From positions 381,003-445,002 of the forward strand of contig NZ_JAEHGD010000001.1 of NCBI RefSeq assembly GCF_016097405.1: a stretch of 64,000 bases of DNA, written 5' to 3'. The position numbers and the translations under genes were made by a program. This DNA is from a methane-oxidizing endosymbiont of Gigantopelta aegis (lineage in GTDB: Bacteria; Pseudomonadota; Gammaproteobacteria; Methylococcales; Methylomonadaceae). Below the pieces are notes generated by a model that was not told where the DNA came from, ran no database searches, and saw nothing but the letters and a program-made list of their open reading frames with translations. This document shows positions 17,199-28,643 of this stretch, piece by piece (positions within the stretch are counted from its first letter, which is position 1; every line of letters begins with the position of its first letter).

Positions 17199-17358
17199 AT
17201 ACTAACTAATTTCCAATTATCGTATAATTTCATCAGCCACATTGATGATTTTTCTGCGTTCGGAACGCGCATGTTGCTGCAGCTTTTCAAATGCGGCCTG
17301 TAGCCAATAAAATTTCCACCGCCAGACAAATATTCCAACTCTGCGGTAAGCTGTTGTA

Positions 17359-18327
17359 CTAATCTCGACGCGCCGTAAAAATGGCTCTTACCGGCGCGGG
17401 CAGCCCTTCTAGTGTTAGATGGGTGTTTTTAGGGTCAAGAAAGTTTTTTAATGAATAAGATGGCATCCAATCAGTGCTGCGTTGTTCCTCAAAACTCGTT
17501 TTATTGACATCACATAGCTTGATGTCGTGGAAACCGCTGCGTTTAAGCCAAACTTCCAACGCGGCACAACTGGGAATAAACCAGACATTACGCATATTGG
17601 CATAACGCCCGGGCGGTACCAGTACAGTGTTTTCATCACCATTGATGACCAAAGTTTCCAAAACCAGTTCACCGCCTGGGCGCAAGCAGGCTTTCAGTTT
17701 CAATAAATGATCAATCGGCGAGCGTCTGTGATACAAAACCCCCATTGAAAACACGGTATCGAACAATTCCAGGCCTGTCGGTAACTGCTCTAGGCCCATC
17801 GGCAATACATAGAGCGGTGCTGTGCCATATAGTTTGGCAATGGCCTGAAACTGCATGACATTGAGCAAATAAGGATCGACACCGATCACAAAACGTGCAC
17901 CCTCACCCAGCATCCGCCAGCAATGGTAGCCATTACCGCAGCCCACATCCAGTACGCGCCGGTTTTTTAAATTTGTGATATGCGGCAATACACGCTGCCA
18001 TTTCCAGTCTGATCGCCATTCGGTATCGACATGCAGACCGTAAAGAAAATAAGGCCCTTTACGCCACGGGCCAATTTTTTGCAACTGTTGTTTTAACTGC
18101 CCCTGCTGCGATTCGGATATATCTTCCATCCGCCCAATCGTAACGCTATCGACAATGTTCTTGTAAGATACCGGAAAAGTAGGCAATTGCTCGACCGTGT
18201 GTTTCCACTGCGCCAGATTGCCATGCCGAGCATTGTCCAAGGCATAATCTAATTGATCGGGAAGTTGTTTTAACCAATAGTCAGCACCTTCCTGACGTAA
18301 AAACTGATACAGGGCCTGATAATCCAT
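17359..18327 (-). CDS. cmoB: tRNA U34 carboxymethyltransferase
   Basis: Transfers the carboxymethyl group of carboxy-SAM to 5-hydroxyuridine at the tRNA wobble position, giving cmo5U. The 322-residue protein matches CmoB in length and blocks: a helical N-terminal domain, then [30 protein letters not shown] with the cofactor-binding glycine motif (about residues 126-140), [30 protein letters not shown], and a C-terminal part ending near [17 protein letters not shown]. It starts directly after the cmoA stop codon, so the two are co-translated. Confidence 0.97.
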   Translation of the reverse strand: [322 protein letters not shown]

Positions 18328-19059
18328 TTATTTCAATGCCAACATAGAGGCGAAATTAAAATATTGAAACCAAACTTCGACGCTGCTGAAACCTGCGTTC
18401 AGTAAGCGCTGTTGATGGCTGGAAAAGGTTTCGGCAATCAATACATTTTCCAGTGCAGAGCGTTTTTGGCTAATTTCAAGGTCGCTGTAGCCCTGTGCCT
18501 TTTTGAACAAATGGTGCATATCGGTTTGCAACGCGTGTTGCCGAGGATCAGCGTATTTTAATTTTTCTGATAAAATCAAAATTCCACCGGGCAACATACC
18601 TTGATATATTTTATGCAAAAAAGCCGCCCGATCAGCAACCGGAATAAATTGTAGTGTAAAGTTGAGTACCACAACCGAGGCTGATTTAATCTCAATATCC
18701 CGAATATCCTGACAATGCAGCTCAACCGGGACGGTTGCCGAATCTTGCGCCAGGTTTTGTTGCAAGCCTTCAATCATGGCATCGGAATTATCGACCGCGA
18801 TTATTTTACAATCGGGCGCACTGATTCGATGCCGCATAGATAAGGTCGCAGCCCCTAAAGAGCAGCCCAAATCATAACAACGGCTGCCTGGTTGCGCAAA
18901 ACGTTCGGCCAGTAAACCAATTGCCGAGATAATCGTACTGTACCCTGGCACCGACCGTTGAATCATATCCGGGAAAACCGAAACGACAGCTTGGTCGAAT
19001 TTAAACGCCTCTATTTTTCTTAGAGGCGTAGCATAAAGAGAGTCTTTACGGTCAGACAT
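18328..19059 (-). CDS. cmoA: Carboxy-S-adenosyl-L-methionine synthase
   Basis: Converts SAM and prephenate to carboxy-SAM, the cofactor CmoB uses. 243 residues, the usual CmoA length, with the opening DSLYATPLRKIEAFKFDQAVVSVFPDMIQRSVPGY as two adjacent family blocks, YDLGCSLGAATLSMRH for cofactor binding, and IIAVDNSDAMIE. It is followed without gap by cmoB, and preceded by mlaC on the same strand 11 bases away. Confidence 0.97.
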   Translation of the reverse strand: MSDRKDSLYATPLRKIEAFKFDQAVVSVFPDMIQRSVPGYSTIISAIGLLAERFAQPGSRCYDLGCSLGAATLSMRHRISAPDCKIIAVDNSDAMIEGLQQNLAQDSATVPVELHCQDIRDIEIKSASVVVLNFTLQFIPVADRAAFLHKIYQGMLPGGILILSEKLKYADPRQHALQTDMHHLFKKAQGYSDLEISQKRSALENVLIAETFSSHQQRLLNAGFSSVEVWFQYFNFASMLALK

Positions 19060-19070
19060 TCGCTATGAAC

Positions 19071-19760
19071 TTACGCTGACTTTTCTGCATTTGCGCTTTT
19101 TTCAAAGGCTTCTTTATTCCGCTTGGCCAAATTTTCGATGATTTTTTTCAACGACCCGGTTTGTTTATATTCATTTTTGAATGTCGTGCGATAATTGGTA
19201 ACCAAGCTGACGCCGCCAATAATGATGTCATAGACTTTCCAATCGCCGCCTTCTTCTTTATACATCCGGTAATCGACCGGGATTGGCTGTTGTCCAGGCT
19301 GTAAAATCTGAGTTCTAACAACCACCTTCTGAATCGTTTTACCGGTTCTGCGACTGGTAAATGTTTTGACTTCTTTTTTCAGATCCAGCGGTAAAAAGTC
19401 AATGGACCAGTCTTTAAATTCTACAAATGCGCGGGAGTAGGTTCTGACCAGCAAGGTTTTGAATTGTTCGGTAAAAGCCGCTTTTTCTTCAGGTGTCGCC
19501 TTACGCCACAGCTTACCTAAAACACCTCGGGAAATTTTTTCAAAATCCATATGTGGATAAATGACCTCATCCACAAATTCGGTAATCTTTTTAAAATCCT
19601 GGGTAAAAGTTTTATCTTGAATACGCTGTTTTAATTTTTTAGACGCATCTTCAATAATTTTCTGCGGCTCGGCCAATGCTTGTGCCTGGCTTGAGTTAAC
19701 TGTCAGAAAAACAATGCTGAAAACAAAAAATAAAAAATGCGTGTACGACTTGATTTTCAT
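19071..19760 (-). CDS. mlaC: MlaC/Ttg2D-like periplasmic phospholipid-binding protein
   Basis: 229-residue secreted protein of the Ttg2/MlaC family, which shuttles phospholipids between the outer-membrane MlaA complex and the inner-membrane MlaFEDB transporter. An N-terminal signal peptide (about 1-28, ending NSSQAQA) is followed by VDEVIYPHMDFEKISRGVLGKLWRKAT, FKTLLVRTYSRAFVEF and DIIIGGVSLVTNYRTTF. The ATG at 19760 has AGGAG 5 bases upstream; the GTG two codons earlier is less likely. The rest of the mla operon is not here; the gene is linked only to cmoAB. Confidence 0.88.
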   Translation of the reverse strand: MKIKSYTHFLFFVFSIVFLTVNSSQAQALAEPQKIIEDASKKLKQRIQDKTFTQDFKKITEFVDEVIYPHMDFEKISRGVLGKLWRKATPEEKAAFTEQFKTLLVRTYSRAFVEFKDWSIDFLPLDLKKEVKTFTSRRTGKTIQKVVVRTQILQPGQQPIPVDYRMYKEEGGDWKVYDIIIGGVSLVTNYRTTFKNEYKQTGSLKKIIENLAKRNKEAFEKSANAEKSA

Positions 19761-19827
19761 AACCACTCCTAAAACGGTCCTGTTAATTCTTTAAACGTTA
19801 ATTAAAATACCCTGTTAAAATGACTAA

Positions 19828-20892
<1,065 letters not shown>

Positions 20893-20905
20893 GAAGGAGT
20901 AATCC

Positions 20906-21436
20906 ATGGGATTTTTAAGCTTAGGCGATGAACGAAAATTTCAAATTGAAGACGCCATTTTAATCTTGCTGCTGCTATTGTCACTCGGTGGCATCATTAT
21001 CACTGATTTCTCGCCATTAGATGGTTATACCTATTGGATGGTGATGGTCATTGTTTTTGCACTACTCGCCATCCTGATTGCCTGGTTGCAAGACAAGGAA
21101 CAGGTCGAGGACGAATTCACCTCGATTGTAAAAGAACAAGCCCTGCACTGGCTGTCTTCAATGGCGACGATTGGCGGTGTTTTCCTGCTTGAAAAAGCCG
21201 ACGTTTTAACCGAAACAACCAGCTCCCCCGTTATGCTGTTAATCCTTGCGCTGGCTACTATTCTCGATGGCATACGAATAGGCTGGCGTTTTAGTCTGGT
21301 CGGGGTATATTTAGGAATTGCTGCAATTATTATTGCTTATAGCGATCACTTTTTATTAGTTAACAGCTTGTTAGCGATTCTTATTGTGGCCTTCACTATT
21401 GGTCTCGAGATATGGCTAGCCAAAAGAGCGATTTAA
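20906..21436 (+). CDS. Conserved membrane protein of unknown function
   Basis: 176 residues with about five hydrophobic segments: a first pair (about 18-34 and 43-62), one after a charged loop DKEQVEDEFTSIVKEQALHW (about 83-95), one around 108-118, and a C-terminal pair from 125 to 170. I do not recognise a family. A ribosome site (AAGGAG) lies 6 bases before the ATG, 13 bases after hemB. The C-terminus ends 2 bases before the aroE start. It is likely co-transcribed with both. Confidence 0.75.
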   Translation: MGFLSLGDERKFQIEDAILILLLLLSLGGIIITDFSPLDGYTYWMVMVIVFALLAILIAWLQDKEQVEDEFTSIVKEQALHWLSSMATIGGVFLLEKADVLTETTSSPVMLLILALATILDGIRIGWRFSLVGVYLGIAAIIIAYSDHFLLVNSLLAILIVAFTIGLEIWLAKRAI

Positions 21437-21438
21437 TC

Positions 21439-22272
21439 ATGTCTATTGATCGCTATGCTGTTTTTGGCCACCCTATCAATCATAGCCAGTCGCCATTTAT
21501 TCATCGCTGCTTTGCTAAGCAAACCGGACAAACGCTCACCTATGAAGCCATCGATGTCCCACCGGAAAATTTTGACCGCGCTTTGGCAGATTTTCTGGCA
21601 CACAAAGGTCGTGGCTTAAACTGCACCGTCCCACTTAAAGAACTGGCTTTCCAGAAAATGGACCAATTAACCGAACGTGCCCGTTTCAGCAAAGCCGTCA
21701 ATACAATTATTGTGCAGCTGGATGGCACACTATTAGGCGACAATACTGACGGAGTCGGTCTTGTAACAGACCTAGTCAATAATCATCAAGTCACACTACA
21801 CAACGCGCGGATTCTTATACTCGGAGCAGGTGGTGCGGCACGCGGCATTATTGGCCCTATCATGGCACAATTGCCCGCCTCGCTTTATATCGCCAATCGA
21901 ACGGTAAGCAAGGCTGAGAAATTAGCTCTAGAATTCGCACAGACTGGTTCAATCATAGGGTGCGGCTTTGATGATTTAGCAGGTTTTTCGTTTGACATTA
22001 TTTTAAATGCCACTTCAGCCAGCTTATCCAACCAACTTCCCCCTTTGCCGGATGACCTGGTTCATTCGGCGAGCTGTTGTTATGATCTGGCGTATGCTAA
22101 TACTGCCACTGCCTTTGTAAAATGGGCTAAAGCACAAGGTGCGGCACAATGCTTAGATGGCTTAGGGATGCTGGTTGAACAAGCCGCAGAAGCCTTTTAT
22201 CAATGGCGTCAAATTCGCCCGGATACTCAGAAAGTTATTGCTCAATTAGAAGCTAAACGCAAAATCGGATGA
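21439..22272 (+). CDS. aroE: Shikimate dehydrogenase
   Basis: NADP-dependent reduction of 3-dehydroshikimate to shikimate in aromatic amino-acid synthesis. 277 residues from the ATG at 21439. Family motifs are FGHPINHSQSPFIHRCFAKQ with the substrate serines, LNCTVPLKE with the catalytic lysine, DNTDGVGL, and the dinucleotide loop ILGAGGAARG. A start nine codons earlier (21412) would overlap the previous gene. The ISL903-like insertion begins 11 bases after the stop, leaving the gene intact. Confidence 0.96.
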   Translation: MSIDRYAVFGHPINHSQSPFIHRCFAKQTGQTLTYEAIDVPPENFDRALADFLAHKGRGLNCTVPLKELAFQKMDQLTERARFSKAVNTIIVQLDGTLLGDNTDGVGLVTDLVNNHQVTLHNARILILGAGGAARGIIGPIMAQLPASLYIANRTVSKAEKLALEFAQTGSIIGCGFDDLAGFSFDIILNATSASLSNQLPPLPDDLVHSASCCYDLAYANTATAFVKWAKAQGAAQCLDGLGMLVEQAAEAFYQWRQIRPDTQKVIAQLEAKRKIG

Positions 22273-22274
22273 CG

Positions 22275-22283
22275 ATATTAAAA
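22275..22283 (+). repeat. Target-site duplication, left copy (IS903-type element)
   Basis: ATATTAAAA, repeated exactly at 23330-23338. A 9-bp duplication is the length made by IS903-group elements of the IS5 family. Confidence 0.92.
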
Positions 22284-23329
22284 GGCTTTGTTGCATAAAT
22301 CATAAGGATCCCCATATTATAGGGCATGGACAAGAAAAAGAAACAACGCTACAAACTAAAGAATTGGTCGAATTACAATCAAGCCTTGATCAATCGAGGT
22401 TCATTAACGCTATGGTTCGAAGAATCCATGATCAAGCAATGGCATCAGCCTGAAAAGACAGGCTATAGAGGAAGCCCGATGACGTATTCTGATACTGCTA
22501 TTCAATGCGCATTGACCCTGAGAGAACTCTTTAAGCTGCCGTTGAGAGCGACACAGGGATGTTTGTTGTCGTTAGTCCAGTTATTAAAGCTGTCTATCCA
22601 GATTCCTCATTACAGTACATTAAGTCGCCGCCAGCAAACTCTGGAGGTTCGGCTGCCTCGTTCAAGCAGTCGAACGCCAAGACACTTAGTCGTCGATTCG
22701 ACCGGCTTAAAAGTCTACGGTGAAGGCGAGTGGAAAGTTCGCAAACATGGTGCCAGCAAGCGCAGAACCTGGCGTAAACTCCATATCATGGTTGATGCAC
22801 AAACGCAGGAAGTCGTGGCAGTTGAGATGACGGCTAATTTTGTTGGTGATTCCGAAGTCTTGCCGGATTTATTAGAGCAGCTGGATGAACACGACCAAGT
22901 TGCCAGTGTGGCGGCGGATGGCGCTTATGATACGATCCAGTGTCATCAGGCGATTCGTAACAAAGGCGCCGATGCATTGATACCGCCGCGGGAAGGGGCG
23001 GTGGAATGGCCGAGTGATGAAGATGGGAGAACTCATCCAAGAACAGCGATTGTTCAACGTTGCGCTGAAATCGGGAGAAAGGCATGGAAACAAGAAAGTG
23101 GTTATCATCAACGCAGCCTGGCTGAAACGGCTATGTTTCGCATCAAAACGCTCTTTAGTGGCCAATTAAAAAACCGGACCTTTGCGGCTCAGATGGTTGA
23201 GGCGTATCTCCGCGTCGGCGCAATGAATAAAATGACAGGCCTGGGTATGCCTGAAAGTTATTCTGTTTCATGAATAAAGACTGGAATTTAAGAAAAGAGT
23301 ACGCTGTGGATTATTTATGCAACAAAGCC
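22284..23329 (+). mobile_element. IS5-family (IS903-group) insertion sequence, complete
   Basis: 1046 bp with terminal inverted repeats GGCTTTGTTGCATAAAT (22284-22300) and its exact reverse complement (23313-23329), flanked by the 9-bp duplication ATATTAAAA. It carries one intact transposase gene. The insertion lies between aroE and the HDOD gene and breaks no reading frame. A 192-bp MITE with nearly the same ends is found at 28452. Confidence 0.95.
22326..23273 (+). CDS. IS903-group transposase (IS5 family)
   Basis: 315-residue DDE transposase, intact. It resembles the IS903 transposase along its length: KNWSNYNQALINRGSLTLWF at the N-terminus, then LVVDSTGLKVYGEGEWKVRK with the first aspartate, SVAADGAYDT with the second, LIPPREGAVEWP, and GYHQRSLAETAMFRIK with the glutamate. 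It starts about 42 bases inside the left end. The enzyme could move this copy and possibly the related MITE in trans. Confidence 0.95.
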   Translation: MDKKKKQRYKLKNWSNYNQALINRGSLTLWFEESMIKQWHQPEKTGYRGSPMTYSDTAIQCALTLRELFKLPLRATQGCLLSLVQLLKLSIQIPHYSTLSRRQQTLEVRLPRSSSRTPRHLVVDSTGLKVYGEGEWKVRKHGASKRRTWRKLHIMVDAQTQEVVAVEMTANFVGDSEVLPDLLEQLDEHDQVASVAADGAYDTIQCHQAIRNKGADALIPPREGAVEWPSDEDGRTHPRTAIVQRCAEIGRKAWKQESGYHQRSLAETAMFRIKTLFSGQLKNRTFAAQMVEAYLRVGAMNKMTGLGMPESYSVS

Positions 23330-23338
23330 ATATTAAAA
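23330..23338 (+). repeat. Target-site duplication, right copy (IS903-type element)
   Basis: ATATTAAAA, identical to 22275-22283. Confidence 0.92.
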
Positions 23339-23470
23339 TAACGTCTATACTGTGTAACATAAACGACTAAAAAAGTTACAACTACTCAACGTATATATAC
23401 ATTTAATTACGCTAAATAGTTACAAAAAGGTAACTAAACACCTTTACCTCATCCGTTTAAATCAATTGAC

Positions 23471-24748
23471 ATGGAAATTCTCAAATCCTTTTTTAAAGAC
23501 CCTAAAAAATCGGCTCCTTCGCAACAAGTTGCGCAAAAGATTTCGCTTGAGAAGTTAAAAAAGCTTATCCCTATCCGAAATTTGAACGACGATATTCTTC
23601 AGGCCTTTGCAGATGAAAACCACAGTGAACTGATTAAAGCCAACGAAACCCTGTTCACCTATAACCAACCGGCTGACAGTGCAATTTATTTATTAGAAGG
23701 AACTGTCACCATTTCGGACAAAAATGGTTTCAGCCATGATATTGACAGTGAAAGTACTCACTCGCATTTCCCGCTTTGCAGTGGAAAAGCTTATACCACC
23801 ACAGCAGTTGCCAAAACCGATGTTCGTATTTTGCGGGTTTCACATAAAATCATGTCGATTGACCCTCAAGCGAAACACAACGAACTCATTATTCCCGAAC
23901 ACTTAAAAAACAACCAGATATTACAATTATTCTCGCAACACGTCAGTGAAGAAAAACTCGAGCTTCCAATCTTGCCTCATGTTGCTGTCCGTTTACGTGA
24001 AGCCATGCAAGATGATATTTCCATCGCCGATGCGGTTAAAATAATCCAGGTTGACCCGGTGATTACCGCTAAACTGATTGAAGTCGCTAACTGTCCCTTA
24101 TATCTCACGCTAAACCCAGCCAAAACCTGCCTGGACGCCGTCAACAGAATCGGCTTGAACGCCACCCGCAATCTGGTTATCAGCTTCAGTCTTAGGCAAG
24201 TCTTTTCCTGCCAATGCAAACATATTATCAAATATATGGATTATATTTGGAAAGAGAGTCTATTGTTATCATGCTTGAGTTTCATTCTGGCTGAAGACAG
24301 CAAACAGCTAAATCCTGAACAGGCTTTACTCGGGGGATTGGTTGCCGACATCGGCAGCATTCCCTTTTTAAATTTTGTCGCAAAACTCCCCAAAGAATTT
24401 CATAACACCGATGAGGTGCGTCAGGCCATTCCGGCCATTCGTAGTGTGACTGGCGCAATAGTCTTAAAAAACTGGAATTTTGATAAAGAATTCATTGAGA
24501 CGGCTCAATTTTCTCATGACTGGTTTTACGATCATGAAGGTGACTTAAACCTGACCGACATTGTCATTCTGTCGCGATTACATTATAGATTAGGGCAAAA
24601 AAAACACGCTTCATTACTCCCTCCCATTACATCGATTCCTGCCGCCAGCAAACTGAAAAATATTGCCTTATCACCTGAAAATACCCTTCATACGCTACAT
24701 AATGCCAAAAGTAGAGTAAGAGAAATCTTCCAGGCTTTCAATCATTAA
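23471..24748 (+). CDS. cNMP-binding-like and HDOD domain protein
   Basis: 425 residues. An N-terminal cyclic-nucleotide-binding-like fold (about 28-125, with ETLFTYNQPADSAIYLLEGTVTISDKNG) is joined to an HDOD domain (about 155-360, with LPILPHVAVRLREAMQDD, IIQVDPVITAKLIEVANCP and LGGLVADIGSIPFL). HDOD domains are phosphohydrolase-like but lack the metal residues and act in signalling. Fusions with a cNMP-type domain occur in proteobacteria; the ligand is unknown, and the classical phosphate-binding RxR loop is not obvious. Single gene between an insertion sequence and prlC. Confidence 0.85.
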   Translation: MEILKSFFKDPKKSAPSQQVAQKISLEKLKKLIPIRNLNDDILQAFADENHSELIKANETLFTYNQPADSAIYLLEGTVTISDKNGFSHDIDSESTHSHFPLCSGKAYTTTAVAKTDVRILRVSHKIMSIDPQAKHNELIIPEHLKNNQILQLFSQHVSEEKLELPILPHVAVRLREAMQDDISIADAVKIIQVDPVITAKLIEVANCPLYLTLNPAKTCLDAVNRIGLNATRNLVISFSLRQVFSCQCKHIIKYMDYIWKESLLLSCLSFILAEDSKQLNPEQALLGGLVADIGSIPFLNFVAKLPKEFHNTDEVRQAIPAIRSVTGAIVLKNWNFDKEFIETAQFSHDWFYDHEGDLNLTDIVILSRLHYRLGQKKHASLLPPITSIPAASKLKNIALSPENTLHTLHNAKSRVREIFQAFNH

Positions 24749-24945
24749 CCGGTACTCGCTACATCGATATAGGCTTGAAATTTTTTAACGTCCGAAAGGC
24801 TGCTATTATATATACACTTCACACATAGAGTTTCGTCATCTTAGTCGTTCATTTTCCACATTATCCTTGACAAAAACGACTCCACATATGCCGGAATTTT
24901 ATATCCAAAGATCATAAAATACTTTTTTACTATCATCGTCGAATA

Positions 24946-26985
24946 ATGAGCAATCCACTTTTAGAAAATCATACACTTCCCCCTTTTTCACGCATCAAAC
25001 CTGAACATATTAAACCCGCCATTGACCATTTACTGGCCGAGGCCCGTAAAACAGTGGAACATTGCCTTAAAAATAACACAGTCTATGACTGGGAAAACCT
25101 TGTCGATCCGATTGATGATGCCGAGGATCATTTGCATAAGACCTGGTCGCCGGTCAGTCATATGAATTCAGTGGTGAACAGCGCAGAATTGCGCGATGCC
25201 TATAATGCCTGCTTACCCGCATTATCAGAATATTCAACCGAGATGGGACAAAATAAGGCGTTGTACCAAGCCTATCGTAGCCTGGCTGACAACGAAAATG
25301 CACACAAACTGGAAGCAGCACAGAAAAAAGTCATCGACAATACCTTACGAGACTTCCATTTGTCCGGAATTGACCTGCCTGAGGACAAACAACAACATTA
25401 TAAGGAAATCAGTCAACAGCTTTCCAAACTAGCCAGTCAATATGAAGAAAATGTACTGGACGCCACCAACGCCTGGAGTAAATTGATTGATGATGAATCT
25501 GAACTGGAAGGCCTGCCAGAATCAGCGCTGGCTCAAGCTAGACAAAGCGCCGAACAGGTGGGAAAAAAGGGTTGGTTGATCACCCTGCAATTCCCCTCCT
25601 ATATTGCGGTAATGACCTATGCCAATAACCGCGAACTGCGCCGCGAACATTATCACGCTTTCGCGACACGAGCCTCCGACCAGGGCCCCCATGCAGGCCG
25701 CTGGGATAATACTGAAGTCATGGAACAGATTTTAGCCTTACGCCATGAAAAAGCGCAATTATTAGGATTTTCCAATTACGCTGAATTATCACTCGCCACT
25801 AAAATGGCTGAATCGACCGATCAGGTCATTGATTTTTTGGAAGAATTGGCAGATAAATCCTGGCGACAAGCCCGTAAAGACCTGGCTGAACTGCGTGAGT
25901 TTGCTCGTAGTGAATATGGTATTAAAAATCTCCAAGCCTGGGATATCAGTTATTTTTCAGAGAAAATGCGCCAGCATCTCTATCAACTATCCCAAGAAGA
26001 AGTCAAAGCTTACTTCCCTGACCAGCGCGTGATTGAAGGGCTGTTTGCCGTCGTTGAAAAACTTTACGGTATCCATATCACAGAAAAATACGATATTGAC
26101 AGTTGGCATCCGGATGTACGTTTTTTTGAAATAACGGACTCTCAAGGTCAGTTACGCGGTCAGTTTTACCTGGACTTATACGCCCGACCACACAAACGCG
26201 GCGGTGCCTGGATGGATAACTGCGTTGACCGGCGCAAAACCAAACAAGGCATCCAAACACCCGTGGCCTTTTTGACTTGCAATTTTACACCACCGGCTGG
26301 TAACCAACCCGCTTTATTGACACATGATGAAGTTCAGACGCTATTCCATGAATTCGGTCATGGCCTGCATCATTTACTCACCCAGGTCGATTATTTGGGC
26401 GTTTCCGGCATTAACGGTGTCGAATGGGATGCTGTAGAGTTACCCAGTCAGTTTATGGAAAACTGGTGTTGGGACAAACAAGCGCTGGATTTGATTTCCG
26501 GCCATTATGAAACCGGCGAAAAATTACCGGATGAATTATTCAACAAAATGCTGGCAGCGAAAAACTTTCAGGCTGGCATGCTCATGGTCCGGCAACTGGA
26601 GTTCAGCCTGTTTGATTTTCTCATTCATCAACAATATGACCCCAACAAAGGCGGGCGCATTTATCAAACGTTGGAAAAAGTGCGTGAACAAGTCGCCGTC
26701 ATCCGGCCGCCTGAATTCAATCGCTTCGCACATAGTTTCTCGCATATTTTTGCCGGTGGTTATGCTGCAGGTTACTACAGTTATAAATGGGCCGAAGTGC
26801 TATCTAGCGATGCCTTTTCCTTATTCGAAGAAAACGGCATTTTTGATCGACAAACCGGTGAGTCTTTTTTACACAATATTCTGGAAAAAGGCGGCAGCGA
26901 CAATGCGATGAACCTGTTCAAAAAATTCCGTGGACGAGAACCTAAAATTGACGCTCTCCTCAGACACACAGGAATTGGTGTATGA
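24946..26985 (+). CDS. prlC: Oligopeptidase A
   Basis: Cytosolic zinc metallopeptidase of family M3 that degrades short peptides, including signal-peptide fragments. 679 residues, the normal length, with the zinc motif HEFGH in [14 protein letters not shown] (about residues 467-471) and the downstream metal glutamate region [21 protein letters not shown]. The N-terminal helical blocks [20 protein letters not shown] are typical. The TGA overlaps the ubiD start as ATGA. Confidence 0.97.
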   Translation: MSNPLLENHTLPPFSRIKPEHIKPAIDHLLAEARKTVEHCLKNNTVYDWENLVDPIDDAEDHLHKTWSPVSHMNSVVNSAELRDAYNACLPALSEYSTEMGQNKALYQAYRSLADNENAHKLEAAQKKVIDNTLRDFHLSGIDLPEDKQQHYKEISQQLSKLASQYEENVLDATNAWSKLIDDESELEGLPESALAQARQSAEQVGKKGWLITLQFPSYIAVMTYANNRELRREHYHAFATRASDQGPHAGRWDNTEVMEQILALRHEKAQLLGFSNYAELSLATKMAESTDQVIDFLEELADKSWRQARKDLAELREFARSEYGIKNLQAWDISYFSEKMRQHLYQLSQEEVKAYFPDQRVIEGLFAVVEKLYGIHITEKYDIDSWHPDVRFFEITDSQGQLRGQFYLDLYARPHKRGGAWMDNCVDRRKTKQGIQTPVAFLTCNFTPPAGNQPALLTHDEVQTLFHEFGHGLHHLLTQVDYLGVSGINGVEWDAVELPSQFMENWCWDKQALDLISGHYETGEKLPDELFNKMLAAKNFQAGMLMVRQLEFSLFDFLIHQQYDPNKGGRIYQTLEKVREQVAVIRPPEFNRFAHSFSHIFAGGYAAGYYSYKWAEVLSSDAFSLFEENGIFDRQTGESFLHNILEKGGSDNAMNLFKKFRGREPKIDALLRHTGIGV

Positions 26986-28445
26986 AATATAACGACCTGC
27001 GCGACTTTATCAAGCAACTGGAAAAACAGGGTGAACTAAAACGCATTACCACGGAAGTTGACCCTTATCTGGAAATGACCGAAATTTCCAACCGGGTCCT
27101 CAAACAACAAGGCCCTACCCTGCTGTTTGAAAACCCCAAAGGTGGCAATATTCCGGTACTGACGAATTTATTTGGCACGCCACATCGCGTCGCTATGGGC
27201 ATGGGGGCAGATTCTGTCACCGAACTTCGTGGTATCGGCGAATTACTGGCTTATTTGAAAGAACCAGAACCGCCCAAAGGCATGAAAGACGCCATGGAAA
27301 AAATTCCGGTTTTCAAACAGGTCTTGAATATGGCCCCCAAGGTGATCAAAAACCCGCCCTGCCAGGAAATTATACGGCGAGGCGATGAAATTGACCTGAG
27401 TGATTACCCAATCCAAACTTGCTGGCCAGACGACGTTGCCCCCTTAATTACCTGGCCTTTGGTCATTACCAAAGGCCCGAATAAAGACCGGCAAAACTTA
27501 GGTATCTACCGGCAACAAGTGATCGGCAAAAACAAGGTCATTATGCGCTGGCTGGCGCACCGGGGCGGCGCTTTGGATTTCAAAGAATTTCAACAAAAAT
27601 ATCCTGATAAACCTTATCCGGTTGCCGTTGCACTTGGTGCAGATCCCGCCACTATTTTAGGCGCGGTAACGCCGGTTCCCGATGCCTTGTCTGAATATGC
27701 TTTCGCCGGATTATTGCGCGGTAGTAAAACCGAAGTGGCCGATTGCATTCTGCATGATCTGCAAGTCCCGGCCAGCGCGGAAATCGTGCTGGAAGGCTAT
27801 ATCTATCCTGGCGAAACCGCCCCGGAAGGCCCTTACGGTGACCACACCGGCTATTATAATGAAGTCGATGAATTTCCGGTATTCACTATCGAATGCATCA
27901 CGCAACGTCAGGCGCCTATTTATCACAGCACCTACACCGGGCGCCCGCCCGATGAACCCGCCATTTTAGGCGTTGCGTTGAATGAAGTGTTTGTGCCGAT
28001 TTTACAAAAACAATTTCCTGAAATTGTCGATTTTTATTTACCGCCAGAAGGCTGTTCCTATCGCATGGCGGTGATCAGCATGAAAAAACAATACGCCGGT
28101 CATGCCAAGCGCGTCATGCTGGGTACCTGGTCCTATCTGCGTCAGTTTATGTACACCAAATTCGTCATTGTTGTTGATGAGGATGTCAATGTCAGAGACT
28201 GGCAGGATGTTATCTGGGCCATGACCACTCGAATGGATCCGGCCCGCGATTGCACCATTTTAGAAAATACACCGATCGATTATCTGGATTTCGCCTCACC
28301 CGTTTCCGGTTTAGGCTCAAAAATAGGCTTCGATGCCACTAATAAATGGCCCGGCGAAACCAGCCGGGAATGGGGCCGCATCATCACCATGTCCGATGAT
28401 ATTATTGAAAAAGTCGATCAGATGTGGGCGAGTCTCGGATTGTAA
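26982..28445 (+). CDS. ubiD: 4-hydroxy-3-polyprenylbenzoate decarboxylase
   Basis: Prenyl-FMN-dependent decarboxylase of ubiquinone synthesis. 487 residues, matching UbiD, with [22 protein letters not shown] at the start, the cofactor-binding region [13 protein letters not shown], the catalytic E-R-E type residues around [27 protein letters not shown], and [16 protein letters not shown]. It overlaps prlC by 4 bases. Its stop codon forms the first three bases of the 9-bp duplication made by the MITE that follows, so the gene itself is unbroken. Confidence 0.97.
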   Translation: MKYNDLRDFIKQLEKQGELKRITTEVDPYLEMTEISNRVLKQQGPTLLFENPKGGNIPVLTNLFGTPHRVAMGMGADSVTELRGIGELLAYLKEPEPPKGMKDAMEKIPVFKQVLNMAPKVIKNPPCQEIIRRGDEIDLSDYPIQTCWPDDVAPLITWPLVITKGPNKDRQNLGIYRQQVIGKNKVIMRWLAHRGGALDFKEFQQKYPDKPYPVAVALGADPATILGAVTPVPDALSEYAFAGLLRGSKTEVADCILHDLQVPASAEIVLEGYIYPGETAPEGPYGDHTGYYNEVDEFPVFTIECITQRQAPIYHSTYTGRPPDEPAILGVALNEVFVPILQKQFPEIVDFYLPPEGCSYRMAVISMKKQYAGHAKRVMLGTWSYLRQFMYTKFVIVVDEDVNVRDWQDVIWAMTTRMDPARDCTILENTPIDYLDFASPVSGLGSKIGFDATNKWPGETSREWGRIITMSDDIIEKVDQMWASLGL

Positions 28446-28451
28446 AGAAAA
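28443..28451 (+). repeat. Target-site duplication, left copy (MITE)
   Basis: TAAAGAAAA, repeated at 28644-28652. The first three bases are the ubiD stop codon. Confidence 0.88.
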
Positions 28452-28643
28452 GGCTTTGTTGTATAAAGACAAAAAAACTCTAAATCACTATTTTTGAAAT
28501 CATTTTTTTGCAAACAAGTGGTTGAAAAAAATTATGCTGTGTTAGTCAAATTTCATAATCCATGTCATTAAGGCAGACAGGAATTGTGAATGAATTTAAT
28601 GCAACGTGACTTTCTGCTGACCACTTAATTATGCAACAAAGCC
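28452..28643. mobile_element. 192-bp MITE with IS903-type ends
   Basis: Left end GGCTTTGTTGTATAA and right end, read inward, GGCTTTGTTGCATAA: one mismatch in 15, and nearly identical to the ends of the complete IS5/IS903-type element at 22284-23329. Flanked by the exact 9-bp duplication TAAAGAAAA. The AT-rich inside carries no gene and does not obviously derive from the middle of that element. A non-autonomous element probably moved by the same transposase. Confidence 0.87.
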
